Assembly: GCF_030264295.1 (NCBI RefSeq)
Contig: NZ_CP127173.1
Span: forward strand, 8,563,501-8,627,500
Reading direction: 5' to 3'
Length of the DNA: 64,000 nucleotides
Source of the DNA: Amycolatopsis nalaikhensis
GTDB lineage: Bacteria; Actinomycetota; Actinomycetes; Mycobacteriales; Pseudonocardiaceae
Shown here: positions 52,814 to 61,591 of the stretch, one piece after another
Position numbering within the stretch: position 1 is the first letter of the stretch
Layout: every line of letters begins with the position of its first letter
The notes under the pieces: model-generated
What the model was told of the DNA's origin: nothing
The model's input: the letters and a program-made list of their open reading frames with translations, nothing else
Database searches by the model: none
Made by a program: the position numbers and the translations under genes

Positions 52814-53608
52814 TCAGGGCACGATCGAGTCGACGTACCCGCCGTCGACGCGCACCGCGGCGCCGGTGGTCGCCGAGGCGAACGGGGAGCTGAGGTACAC
52901 CACGAGGTTCGCGATCTCCTCGGGCTCGATCAGCCGCTGCAGCAGGGACTGCGGCCGGTGCCGCTTCATGAACTCGCGCTGGGCCTCGTCCCACGGCAGG
53001 TCCTTGTCCACCAGCTCGTAGACGAACTCCTCGACCCCGCCGGTGTGCGTCGGGCCCGCGATCACCGCGTTGACCGTGACGCCGGTGCCCGCCGCGTGCT
53101 TGGCGAACCCGCGGGACACGCCGAGCAGCGCCGTCTTCGACACTCCATAGTGGATCATCTCGGCCGGGATCACGACGGCGGAGTCGCTGGCGATGTACTG
53201 GATCCGGCCCCAGCCGCGTTCGGTCATGCCGGGCAGGTAGGCGCGGGTGAGCCGGACCGCGGCCAGGACGTTGACCTCGAAGTAGCGCCGCCAGTCGGCG
53301 TCGGTGATCTCGAGGGGCTCCTGGGCGCCGAAGATGCCGAGGTTGTTGACCAGGATGTCGGCGTCGGGCACCGCTTCGACGACCTGGGCGGCACCCGCCT
53401 CGTCGGAGACGTCGCCCGGGGCGGCGAGCAGGTCGGCGTCCGGCAGCGTCTCCTTCAGGCTTGCCATGGCCTTCCGGACACCGGTGTCGCTGCGGCCGTT
53501 GATCGCGACCCGCGCCCCCGCGCCCGCGAGCCCCGCCGCGATCGCCGCGCCGATGCCCTGGGTGGACCCGGTGACCAGCGCCGTCTTCCCGCTCAGGTCG
53601 ACCCGCAT
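52814..53608 (-). CDS. Short-chain dehydrogenase/reductase
   Basis: A 264-residue classical SDR. NAD(P) motif TGSTQGIG (residues 14-21), NNLGIFGA for the adenine pocket, the Ser of YIASDSAVV, and the catalytic YGVSK (Tyr-x-x-x-Lys). GRSD after the second strand favours NADP(H). TTGAAVRVDGGYVDSIV is the usual C-terminal end. Substrate unknown; similar proteins act on sugars, steroids and quinones. It is not clearly in an operon with its neighbours. Confidence 0.9.
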   Translation of the reverse strand: MRVDLSGKTALVTGSTQGIGAAIAAGLAGAGARVAINGRSDTGVRKAMASLKETLPDADLLAAPGDVSDEAGAAQVVEAVPDADILVNNLGIFGAQEPLEITDADWRRYFEVNVLAAVRLTRAYLPGMTERGWGRIQYIASDSAVVIPAEMIHYGVSKTALLGVSRGFAKHAAGTGVTVNAVIAGPTHTGGVEEFVYELVDKDLPWDEAQREFMKRHRPQSLLQRLIEPEEIANLVVYLSSPFASATTGAAVRVDGGYVDSIVP

Positions 53609-53829
53609 GCGTGAAAGCCCTTTCTCGCCTCGTCCCGCCCTCGGGCCGATTCAAGCACAGCTCGCCGGGCCGCACCGGCTGGGAAATCCGGTTGCCGCCG
53701 CGGGGGCCCGGCCGCCACCATCTGCCCCATGACCACGCACCGCATGCCGCTCCTGCCGACCGTCGCCGCGACCACCGCGCCGGTCCAGCAGCAGCCGTGC
53801 CGTCCGCGGAGGCCCTCCCGCCCGCTGCC

Positions 53830-54447
53830 GTGACCGGCGCGCTGGTCGCCGGCCTGCTGGCCGGCTACGGCATCGCGATCCCGGTCGGCGCCGTCGCCAC
53901 CTACCTCGTCGCGCTCACCGCCCGCACGTCGCTGCGGACCGGGCTGGCCGCCGCGCTCGGCGTCGCCAGCGCCGACGGGCTGTACGCCCTGGTCGCCGTG
54001 CTGGGCGGGGCCGCGATCGCGGGCGTCGTGACGCCGGTCGCCGGTCCGCTGCGGCTCGTTTCGGCGGGTGTCCTCGTCGTCCTGGCGGTTCGCGGCGCCT
54101 GGCAGGCGCTGCGTTCGCACCGGGCCGCCACCGCGCGTCCGGTGACCCCGCTCGCACCCGGCCGCGCCTACGTCAGCCTGCTCGGCATCACGCTGGTGAA
54201 CCCGACGACGGTCGTCTACTTCACCGCGCTGGTCGTCGGCGACCGCGCCGGCACCGCCGTGTCGGTGCTCGAGCAAGGCGTGTTCGTCGTCGCCGCGTTC
54301 GCCGCCTCGGCGAGCTGGCAAGCCCTGCTGGCCGGCGGCGGAGCCCTGCTCGGGCGGCTCCTCACCGGGCCGCGCGGACGGCTGACGACGGCACTCGTGT
54401 CGAGCGCGGTGATCACCGCCCTGGCCGTCCGACTTGTCCTCGGTTGA
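53830..54447 (+). CDS. LysE/RhtB family exporter
   Basis: A 205-residue membrane protein with six helices, the family length. GTG 53830 gives the standard LysE start (VTGALVAGLLAGYGIAIPVG AVATYL); TGLAAALGVASADGLYALVA and LLGITLVNPTTVVYFTALVV are family blocks. Its GTGA overlaps the end of a 34-codon frame at 53729-53833, which may be a leader peptide. GTG 53797 is an alternative start. LysE proteins export amino acids or other small cations; the substrate is not predictable. Confidence 0.8.
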   Translation: MTGALVAGLLAGYGIAIPVGAVATYLVALTARTSLRTGLAAALGVASADGLYALVAVLGGAAIAGVVTPVAGPLRLVSAGVLVVLAVRGAWQALRSHRAATARPVTPLAPGRAYVSLLGITLVNPTTVVYFTALVVGDRAGTAVSVLEQGVFVVAAFAASASWQALLAGGGALLGRLLTGPRGRLTTALVSSAVITALAVRLVLG

Positions 54448-54558
54448 GCGAAAAACCGTTGCGGTGTAACAGTTTGTCCTGTTCTCCGCCGCACCGTGGA
54501 AGACGTCTCCCGGCCGCGTGCCCGCCTAGTCTCGGGGAACCGAGGACGGGAGGCGGCC

Positions 54559-55266
54559 ATGACCATGCCGATGACGGCGATGTCCGGGTGGGACGTCGCG
54601 GGGGCGACGCTGCTCGTGCTGTGGGCGCTCGCCATGTGGGCCGCGGTGGGCGTGCTGGCGTACGCGAACCGCGGCCCGGTGCGGCCCTGGGTGTACCGCG
54701 GCGCGGTCGCGGTGATCGGCCTGGGTGTGCTCGGGCAGCTCGGGCACGTCCAGGAGCACATCGCGCAGGCCGGGTACTGGCTCGGCCACCCCAACGCCCC
54801 GGCCTGGATGACGCCGTGGGGCACCGGGCTGGCCGACGGGCTGCAGATGCTGCTGCCCGCCCGCAAGACGTTCGGCATGGAACTGCTGCACCTCACCGGC
54901 AACTTCATCTTCCTGGCGGGGCTCGCCGGGGTCATGGTGATCACGCGGCGGGCCGTGGGCACCCGCGCCCGCCGGTGGGCGAAGATGGGCGTCTGGATGC
55001 AGGGCCTGCACGGGCTCGAGCACCTGGTCCTGACGCTGTCGGTGGCCTTCGGCGCGCCGCGGGCGATCGGGCTGTCGACGTTCTTCGGTCTCGTCGACCC
55101 GGGTCCGGGGCTGACCACCTACCGCGTCTGGTGGCACTTCGTCGCGAACGTCGTGGGCTCGATCATCTTCGGGCTCGCGGTGTACCACCTGTGGCGCGAA
55201 CGCCGGCAGGTCCGCGCCACCTTCCTGCTCCGGCCGCTGCCGTCGCTCACCGACCGGGCGGCGTGA
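54559..55266 (+). CDS. DUF6008-like integral membrane protein
   Basis: A 235-residue protein with about five membrane helices. ATG 54559 follows GGGAGG. Conserved histidines sit in or near helices: LGQLGHVQEHIAQAGYWLG, GMELLHLTGNFIFLAGLAGV, WMQGLHGLEHLVLTLSVAFG and TYRVWWHFVANVVGS. I recognise this as the actinobacterial family DUF6008, whose function is not known. Several intramembrane His could bind heme or a metal (inference). Its last 20 bases overlap the end of the convergent GH35 gene. Confidence 0.7.
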   Translation: MTMPMTAMSGWDVAGATLLVLWALAMWAAVGVLAYANRGPVRPWVYRGAVAVIGLGVLGQLGHVQEHIAQAGYWLGHPNAPAWMTPWGTGLADGLQMLLPARKTFGMELLHLTGNFIFLAGLAGVMVITRRAVGTRARRWAKMGVWMQGLHGLEHLVLTLSVAFGAPRAIGLSTFFGLVDPGPGLTTYRVWWHFVANVVGSIIFGLAVYHLWRERRQVRATFLLRPLPSLTDRAA

Positions 55267-58200
55267 CGCAGGTCAGCGTCGGCACCGCCCAGTCCGCGTG
55301 GTCGAGCCCGTTGCCGTCGCCGCCGTCGCTCACCAGGAGGTCCAGGACCTGGGCCCCGGTGACGTCGACGTCGACCGGCACGGCCGCCTGGCCGCCCTTG
55401 ACCACCGGCGTCGTCACGCGGGTGACGCCGTCGACCGACACGCTGAAGGCGACGCTGCCGCCGGTGCCGGTTTCGCCGTCGACGCCGACCGAGGCGGTGA
55501 GGCGGGTGCACGTGCCTGCGAGGTAGAGCTGCACGTCGCTGGCCGCGTGCACGCCCAGGCCCTTCGCGTAGGCCACCCCGCCGATGGTCATCGGCTTGCC
55601 GTCGCCCGCGGCCGCCTCGCCGTTGCTCGTGTCGCGTTCGACCGGGCCCCAGCCATTCGTCGCGGTCAGGAACGGCAGCGAACTGACGGCGACCTGGCCC
55701 GCGGGAGGCGCCGGGGGCACGGCGCCGACGATCCGTTCGCCGGTCACCGACCCCGGTTTGCCCGCCTGCCGGTAGGCCACGGCGACCTTCAGCGCCGCGG
55801 TGTCCACTGTGGAAGGTGCGGTGACGGGCCACGAGAACGTCACCTCGTGCCCGCTTTCGATCCGCGAGACCGACGGCGGGGACGCGGCACCGACCGTCCA
55901 GCCCGCCGGGGCGGTGAGCACCGGCTTGACGTCGAACACCGTCGGCGCGTCCGCGGGCACCCGCACGGTCGCCGACGCGGCGAACCGCTCGCCGCCCGAC
56001 ACGGTGTCCGGCGCGGTCAACGCGACCGCCGCGGTCGGCGCGGGCGGCATCGCGTACCGCACCGCGTCGTAGCCGGGCGAGGCGTTCTGCCGGACGGCCA
56101 GGGACGAGCGGTAGCTGCCGTAGTTCGTCCAGCTGATCTTGCCGAGCCCGCCGGTGCTGCCGTCGAGGTTCCACACCGCGACGGCGATCGTGTTGTGGCC
56201 GTTGGGGTTCAGGATCCCGGTGGGGATCGGGAAGCTGTGCTGCGGCCCGAGGTAGTTGACGTACTGGCCGAGCTGCCAGCCGTTGACGAAGAGCAGCGCC
56301 CGGTACTGCCGCCCGGGGTCGTCGGTGATGGTGAGCCCGAGCGAAGTGTCCTGGCCGTGCGGCAGGTCGAGGTCGGCGGTCGTCCGGTACCACGAGACGC
56401 CGGGCGTGGTGTCCTGGGCCGGGAGCGTCGTGGCCGTCCAGCGCGCGTCCGGGAAGCCGGGCAGCGACCAGCCCGCGCGCTCGCCGTAGAGGCCGCCGGT
56501 GTTGAGCGGGCCGCGGACCGGGTCGAGCCCGGTCTCGCCACCCCGGACGCCCTGCAGCCGCCAGGTGACCGACGTCAGCGGCGTCCCGGTCAGCCGCGCG
56601 GCGGTGAGCCCGCGGGCGGCCTTGTTGCCGTTGGCGGCGCCGTAGTCCTCTTCGTGGCCCATGTTGACGGTCAGCACGGAGATCTCGTTGTCCCCTTGGC
56701 GCAGTGCGCCCGCCGGGAAGGCGAAGGTGTGTTGCGGGTCCTTCGAGCTGTCGAGGAAGACGCCGTTGAGCCACGCCGAGAACGCGCCCGCCGGGCCGCC
56801 GCTCTGGCTCGCCAGGGTGATGCCGGTCTGCCGCCCGTCGCCGGTGAAGTGGCCGCGGTACCAGGTGTTGCCGGTGTGGAAGCCGTAGTCGTCGGCGAAG
56901 AGCACGGGTTTCGTGCCGAGGGCCGTCGAGCTGTTGGTGGTGTCCTTGTCGGCCACCGGCCACGCCGAGTCGTCGAAGCCGGGCTGGCTCTCGGGCGACT
57001 CCTGCTGGTGCTTCCAGCCGGTCAGGGCGGGCAGGGTCACGGGCTTCGCGGTCGGGGCCGTGGCGGTGAGGCTGCCGCTCGGCGTCGGCGTCACCGAGAC
57101 CGGGAAGCCGTTCCAGGACAGGGTTTTCGCGGTGCTGAAGACCTCGAACGCGCCGTCGGTGCCGGTGTCGCCGGTCAAGGCGAGGGTGCCGGACCCGGCG
57201 GCCGCCGTCCGGACCAGGTGCGTGCCGCGGATCAGCACCGGGCCCGCCGCGGTGTCCTGGCGCCAGAACGTCGCCGCCGTCGCCTTGTCGGCGAGCAGCA
57301 GGAGCAGCGGCCGCGCGCCGGGGGCCGTGACGAGCACCCGGGTCAGGCCGTCATGGGTGTAGTTCAGCCGCAGGTCACCGCGGGTAGCGTCCCAAGTGGA
57401 CGTCGCGTTTCCGTCGAGCACGCGCACGGACGGCTGCTGCGCGAAGCGCAGGACGGTCTCGCCAGGGCCGCCGTGGTCGCCGTAGAGCACCGCGACGTCG
57501 CGATCGCCGATGGCCGCGGTGGTCATGATCTCCGACGTCGAGTACTGCATCCGCGTCCCGCCGAGGTCGTACCCGGCGACCAGGATCTTCGACTGGCGGC
57601 CGTTCAGCGTGACGCCGGTGCCGGGCTGCTGCGGTACCACCGGGTAGTAGTCGGCGCTGCCGGAGAGCAGGTCGACGGCGTCCACGACCACGAACGGCCC
57701 GGTCGCCGCGGCGTTCTTCTGCCCGGTGACGACGAGCTTCAGCGTGTGCGCCCCGGCGGGCAGGCCGCGCACCTCGTAACCGGTCACCTGGTTCTGCTTG
57801 CTCGCCGAATAGAGGTCGACGCTGTCCACCTTGGCCCCGTCGAGGTAGACGTCGGCGATGCCGTGGTTGCCGTCCTTCGAGGTCACCCACCGGATTCCGG
57901 TGCCGGTGAACGGGATGCTCACGCTGTCGCCGGTGACCTCCGAAAAGGACTCGGTGTGCTGGTAGTCGCCGCCGGTGTAGTTCACCTCGGGTCCGACGTG
58001 GCTCCAGGTGCCGGTGTAGCCGACCTCGGGCGCGCGGTCGTCGTAGGTGTACCCGGCGTGCGCGGCGAGGTCGAGCGCGAGGCTGGTGGTGTTCGTCGCG
58101 GTCGACGTCGAGTCGGTGTGGCGCAGGGTGTGGAACTGCGTGCGGGTGTCCGGGTTGATCCGGGCGGTGTCGGTGAGGGCCGGGTCGGTCAGCGGCGCTC

Positions 58201-59347
58201 CCGCCAGCCCGTCGGTCTTGGTCAGCGGCGCGACCGACTGCGTGAAGTACCCGATCAGCTTGTCCTCGTCGTACTTCGGGTCGAACTGGCGGGCTTCGGT
58301 GATCGCGGCGCCGTAGTCGTAGGAGGTGTAGTTCTGGGGGATCGCGCTCCAGCCCCACGACGTGCCGCCGTGCAGCATGTAGAAGCTCTGGCCGGTCGCG
58401 CCGACCGCGATGTTCTGCTTGTAGAAGACGTTCGCGAACTGGTCGTTGATCAGCTGGGCGCACTTCTCGTAGCCCGGGCCGCCCCACGGGTCGAAGGCGC
58501 CGCCCTGGAACTCGGCGGTGAGCAGCGGTTTCCCGGGGACGTGGTCGTAGCTGATGTCGGGCACGCCGTTCCACCGCGTGGGGTTCGAACAGTCGAAGCC
58601 CTGCGGGTAGGAGTCGGCGGCGTCGACGTCGAGCGCGGCCGCACCGGAGTTGAAGGTGCCGTTGTTGTTGCCGACGAGCGGGACGGTGATGCCGTCGGCG
58701 CGGGCCTTGTCCTCGAGGTGCTTCATGTACGCGCGGCCGTCGGCGTTGCCGTTGTAGTACTCGTTTTCGACCTGGTAGGCGAGCACGCTGCCGGTGCCGT
58801 TCGTCAGCTGGTGGCGCGCGATGATCCGGTCGATCTGCGTCTGCCACTCGTCGGAGTACTTCAGGTAGACGGGATCGGCGCTGCGGGTGTGGCCGGGCGT
58901 GGTGGACAGCCAGGTCGGGAAGCCGCCGCCGTCGACCTCGGCGTTGATGTAGGGGCCGGGCCGCGCGATGACGTAGAGCCCGGCCTGCTGCGCCATGTCG
59001 AGGAGCTTGTCGAGGTCCCGGATGCCGCTGAAGTCGTAGACGCCCTGGCGCGGCGAGTGGTAGCCCCAGTCGAAGTAGAGCGACGTCGCGTTGAACCCGG
59101 CGGCCTTCATCTTCTGGAAGATGTCGAGCCACAGGTCCGGGCTCGGCAGCCGGTAGGAGTGGAACTCGCCGGACCACAGGTAGGTCCGGTGCCCGTCGAC
59201 CAGGAAGGAGTAGCCGTCGTAGGTGACGGTGTGGCCCGCGGGTTGCGGGGCCGCCGCGGCGGCCTGCGGGACGGTCACCCCGGCGAGGCCGAAGACGACG
59301 GCGAGGAAGGCGGCGAACAGCGTCCGGGAACGGCGGGCGAGGCGCAT
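55247..59347 (-). CDS. Secreted GH35 beta-galactosidase, multidomain
   Basis: A 1366-residue secreted enzyme. ATG 59347 follows GGAGG; signal peptide MRLARRSRTLFAAFLAVVFG ... AAAAP. The GH35 barrel spans about residues 40-375 (YLWSGEFHSYRLPSPDLWLD, ARPGPYINAEVDGGGFPTWL), with acid/base Glu196 in YQVENEYY and nucleophile Glu279 in LLTAEFQGG. The usual beta-galactosidase domains 2-5 follow (jelly roll with DDYGFHTGNTWYRGHF). The C-terminus adds a NEW3 domain (about 1110-1210) and an NPCBM domain (GLGVHAASDVQLYLAGTCTR). Such enzymes strip galactose from galactan side chains of plant walls. The perfect LacI operator at 59449-59462 lies upstream. Confidence 0.93.
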   Translation of the reverse strand: MRLARRSRTLFAAFLAVVFGLAGVTVPQAAAAAPQPAGHTVTYDGYSFLVDGHRTYLWSGEFHSYRLPSPDLWLDIFQKMKAAGFNATSLYFDWGYHSPRQGVYDFSGIRDLDKLLDMAQQAGLYVIARPGPYINAEVDGGGFPTWLSTTPGHTRSADPVYLKYSDEWQTQIDRIIARHQLTNGTGSVLAYQVENEYYNGNADGRAYMKHLEDKARADGITVPLVGNNNGTFNSGAAALDVDAADSYPQGFDCSNPTRWNGVPDISYDHVPGKPLLTAEFQGGAFDPWGGPGYEKCAQLINDQFANVFYKQNIAVGATGQSFYMLHGGTSWGWSAIPQNYTSYDYGAAITEARQFDPKYDEDKLIGYFTQSVAPLTKTDGLAGAPLTDPALTDTARINPDTRTQFHTLRHTDSTSTATNTTSLALDLAAHAGYTYDDRAPEVGYTGTWSHVGPEVNYTGGDYQHTESFSEVTGDSVSIPFTGTGIRWVTSKDGNHGIADVYLDGAKVDSVDLYSASKQNQVTGYEVRGLPAGAHTLKLVVTGQKNAAATGPFVVVDAVDLLSGSADYYPVVPQQPGTGVTLNGRQSKILVAGYDLGGTRMQYSTSEIMTTAAIGDRDVAVLYGDHGGPGETVLRFAQQPSVRVLDGNATSTWDATRGDLRLNYTHDGLTRVLVTAPGARPLLLLLADKATAATFWRQDTAAGPVLIRGTHLVRTAAAGSGTLALTGDTGTDGAFEVFSTAKTLSWNGFPVSVTPTPSGSLTATAPTAKPVTLPALTGWKHQQESPESQPGFDDSAWPVADKDTTNSSTALGTKPVLFADDYGFHTGNTWYRGHFTGDGRQTGITLASQSGGPAGAFSAWLNGVFLDSSKDPQHTFAFPAGALRQGDNEISVLTVNMGHEEDYGAANGNKAARGLTAARLTGTPLTSVTWRLQGVRGGETGLDPVRGPLNTGGLYGERAGWSLPGFPDARWTATTLPAQDTTPGVSWYRTTADLDLPHGQDTSLGLTITDDPGRQYRALLFVNGWQLGQYVNYLGPQHSFPIPTGILNPNGHNTIAVAVWNLDGSTGGLGKISWTNYGSYRSSLAVRQNASPGYDAVRYAMPPAPTAAVALTAPDTVSGGERFAASATVRVPADAPTVFDVKPVLTAPAGWTVGAASPPSVSRIESGHEVTFSWPVTAPSTVDTAALKVAVAYRQAGKPGSVTGERIVGAVPPAPPAGQVAVSSLPFLTATNGWGPVERDTSNGEAAAGDGKPMTIGGVAYAKGLGVHAASDVQLYLAGTCTRLTASVGVDGETGTGGSVAFSVSVDGVTRVTTPVVKGGQAAVPVDVDVTGAQVLDLLVSDGGDGNGLDHADWAVPTLTCVTPPGR

Positions 59348-59448
59348 GCGGGGGACCTCCGGGAACGGCACTGAACCGAACACGATCCTTTGCCGATCCA
59401 ACAGAAGCGGTCAAGACACAACACCGGGATGGATCAGTGCCGAGGTTG

Positions 59449-59462
59449 TGTTAGCGCTAACA
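59449..59462. promoter_or_regulatory. LacI-regulon operator before the beta-galactosidase gene
   Basis: TGTTAGCGCTAACA is a perfect 14-bp palindrome and the best copy of the consensus in the window. It is about 100 bases upstream of the GH35 start. Confidence 0.8.
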
Positions 59463-59475
59463 GTCCGCACGAAGT

Positions 59476-59528
59476 GTCTTGAATGACTCATTCAGGTCTT
59501 CGGAGGTCTTGAATGACTCATTCAAGAC
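59476..59528. repeat. Dispersed hairpin repeat, family A copy 3
   Basis: Two copies of TGAATGACTCATTCA in inverted arms (59476-59496 and 59506-59528). The right arm is itself an 11-1-11 palindrome. It lies eight bases beyond the stop of the LacI gene on the minus strand, as a terminator would. Confidence 0.85.
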
Positions 59529-59535
59529 GCGGGTG

Positions 59536-60579
59536 TCAGCGGGGGCCGGTGCTCTCCCGCACGATCAGCTCGGCGGGCACGAGGTGCCGCACCCGGACGT
59601 CGCCGCCGCCCATCCGGTCTTCGAGCAACCCGAACGTCCGGCGGCCGACTTCGATGAAGTCCTGGCGGACCGTCGTCAGCGGCGGCGTGAAGTAGGCCGC
59701 CTCCGGGACGTCGTCGAACCCGGCGAGGTGGACGTCCTCCGGGACGCGGATCCCCGCCTCCGTGAACGCCCGCAGCAGGCCCAGCGCCATCTGGTCGTTG
59801 GCCGAGAACACCGCCTTGAGCCCGCGTTTGCCCGCCAGGACCCGGCCCGCCTCGTAGCCCGAGCGCGGGCTCCAGTCACCGCGGACCACGGCCGGGACCC
59901 GCAGGCCGCGCCGCTCCAGCGTCTCGCGCCAGCCGCGTTCGCGGTCCCTGGCCTCGAGCCAGTCTTCCGGGCCCGCCAGGTGGTAGACCGTCCGGTGGCC
60001 CAGTGCCAGCAGGTGTTCGGTGGCGCGGCGGGCACCGTCGTACTGGTCGACGGAGATCACCGGGACCGGCGCGGCTTCGCCGCCACCCACGGCCACCAGC
60101 GGGATGTCCGCGGGCGCGGCCGCCAGCGCGCGACCGGCGGTGACGTGCGGGGCGATCACCACGATCCCCTCGACCGCCTGGCGCCGCAGGCTTTCCACGG
60201 CGTCCCCGATCGACGTCCGGCCGGGGCGGGTGACGCTGCAGATCGCGATCCCGTACCCGGCTTCGCGCGCGGCGTTTTCGATGCCGTACAAGGTGCTCGC
60301 GGGCCCGTAGAGGTTCGACTCGAGGGCGACGACACCGAGCGTCCCGGACCGGCCGGTGACGAGCGTCCGCGCGGCCGTGTTGGGCCGGTAGCCGAGCTTC
60401 TGCACGGCGGCGAGAACCCGCTCGCGGGTTTCCGGCCGCACCGGGCCGCTCTCGTTGACCACCCGGGAGACGGTCATGTGCGAAACCCCGGCCATCCCGG
60501 CGACGTCGGCCAGGCTGGGCTGCCGCGACCCCGGCGGCACCGTCCTGGCCTGCTCCCCCGCCTTCGCCCGGTCCACCAC
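59536..60579 (-). CDS. LacI family repressor of the beta-galactosidase gene
   Basis: A 347-residue repressor. GTG 60579 is preferred over one at 60612 because GGAGGGG precedes it and the product then has exactly the length of its paralog at 46560. HTH: RQPSLADVAGMAGVSHMTVS then RVVNESGPVRPETRERVL. Effector domain: GTLGVVALESNLYGPASTLY, DQYDGARRATEHLLALGHRT, VFSANDQMALGLLRAFTEAG and LAGFDDVPEAAYFTPPLTTV, nearly identical to the paralog. Operator 59449-59462 lies between it and the GH35 gene, so it probably controls that gene. The recognition helices of the two paralogs are the same, so cross-regulation with the arabinose genes is likely. Confidence 0.93.
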   Translation of the reverse strand: MVDRAKAGEQARTVPPGSRQPSLADVAGMAGVSHMTVSRVVNESGPVRPETRERVLAAVQKLGYRPNTAARTLVTGRSGTLGVVALESNLYGPASTLYGIENAAREAGYGIAICSVTRPGRTSIGDAVESLRRQAVEGIVVIAPHVTAGRALAAAPADIPLVAVGGGEAAPVPVISVDQYDGARRATEHLLALGHRTVYHLAGPEDWLEARDRERGWRETLERRGLRVPAVVRGDWSPRSGYEAGRVLAGKRGLKAVFSANDQMALGLLRAFTEAGIRVPEDVHLAGFDDVPEAAYFTPPLTTVRQDFIEVGRRTFGLLEDRMGGGDVRVRHLVPAELIVRESTGPR

Positions 60580-60665
60580 CCTGGCCCCCTCCGTCTCGCG
60601 CTGTCTCACCACCCCGAGACGGTACCGCCGAATCGCCGCCGACCGGTCCTCCCGCGCCGGACCGG

Positions 60666-60759
60666 CCCCAAGCGCCCCAAGGCCACATTGGTTGCGTCAG
60701 ACGCACCCAAGGCGGCCTTCGGTGCGTGAGACGCAACCAAGGCCGCCTTGGGGTGCTGG
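60666..60759. repeat. Dispersed palindromic repeat, family B copy 2
   Basis: Same building blocks as at 28441-28531 (CCCCAAGG ... CCTTGGGG ends, ACGCACC/GGTGCGT and AAGGCNGCCTT palindromes) in another order. Unlike the first copy it sits in a divergent promoter region, between the LacI and GntR genes. Confidence 0.8.
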
Positions 60760-60803
60760 CGACCCGACAACAGCGGCGGGCGACTTGTCCGACTTTCTTG
60801 GCT

Positions 60804-60820
60804 GATATGTCTTACATATC
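60804..60820. promoter_or_regulatory. Palindromic operator of the GntR gene
   Basis: GATATGT-CTT-ACATATC, a perfect 7-3-7 inverted repeat, AT-rich, directly before the GntR gene. TACATA inside it could be the -10 element, so binding would block transcription. Confidence 0.6.
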
Positions 60821-60838
60821 GTGCTACCGTCGGGACCC

Positions 60839-61591
60839 GTGGAAGCCACCCAGGGCACCTCCGCCGGGCTGCGGATCGCCGCCGAGGTACGGGCTCGCAT
60901 CGACGACGGGCGCTGGCCCGCCGGGACCGTCCTGCCCACCGAACTGGCGCTGGCCGCCGAGTTCGCGGTCAGCCGCCCGTCGGTGCGCGAGGCCCTCAGC
61001 GCGCTCCAGTTCGCCGGGTACGTCGAGCCACGGCGGCGGCGCGGCACCGTCGTGCTCGGCGGCTCGCCCGTTCCCGGTGCCGCCCGGCACGTCCGGGCCG
61101 CGCGAACCTTCGAGGAGGTCGTCGACCTGCTCGAAGCGCGGCTCGTCCTCGAACCGGCCGTGCTCCGGCTCGCCGCGGCCGATCCGGACCCCGCCGCCCT
61201 CGACGAGGCGCACGACGCCGTCGCCGGGATGGCGCTCGTGACCGCGGGCGACACGATCCCGGCGGACACCGACCACCGGCTGCACGCCGCCATCGCCGGG
61301 GTCTGCCGGAACCCGGACCTGCGCGAGCAAGTCCGGACGCTGCTCGAACGCGCGTCCGGCCCGGTCTGGCGGGAAACCCAAGCGGCCGCGTGGGCCGACG
61401 GGGCCCGGCAGGCCCGGGCCTGGACGGCGGACCACCGCGAAGTCGTCGCCGCACTCGCCCGCGGGGACGGCGACGCCGCGGCCGCCGCGGCACGCCGGCA
61501 CCTGCTGTCCGCTGTGGACAATGCCGCCGCCTGCCCCGCCCTGCCGCCGTCCCAGCTGCGCCGGCTGCACCGGCTCCGAGAGTCGTGCTAG
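60839..61591 (+). CDS. GntR family regulator, FadR subfamily
   Basis: A 250-residue regulator. GTG 60839 is chosen because it leaves a short leader after the probable -10; GTG 60821 is possible. The winged helix is LRIAAEVRARIDDGRWPAGT then VSRPSVREALSALQFAGYVE; the C-terminal FCD domain is all-helical (VDLLEARLVLEPAVLRLAAA, DHRLHAAIAGVCRNPDLREQ, DHREVVAALARGDGDAAAAA) and keeps Asp/His residues that usually bind a metal and an acid ligand. It is the first gene of a three-gene set; its end overlaps the TSUP gene by seven bases. Confidence 0.92.
   Translation: MEATQGTSAGLRIAAEVRARIDDGRWPAGTVLPTELALAAEFAVSRPSVREALSALQFAGYVEPRRRRGTVVLGGSPVPGAARHVRAARTFEEVVDLLEARLVLEPAVLRLAAADPDPAALDEAHDAVAGMALVTAGDTIPADTDHRLHAAIAGVCRNPDLREQVRTLLERASGPVWRETQAAAWADGARQARAWTADHREVVAALARGDGDAAAAAARRHLLSAVDNAAACPALPPSQLRRLHRLRESC

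Noticed and set aside
55298..59374. A 1358-codon open frame antisense to the GH35 gene
   Set aside because: It is the complement of a high-GC gene with recognisable motifs on the other strand; its protein is Arg/Val/Gly-rich and has no motifs or start signals.
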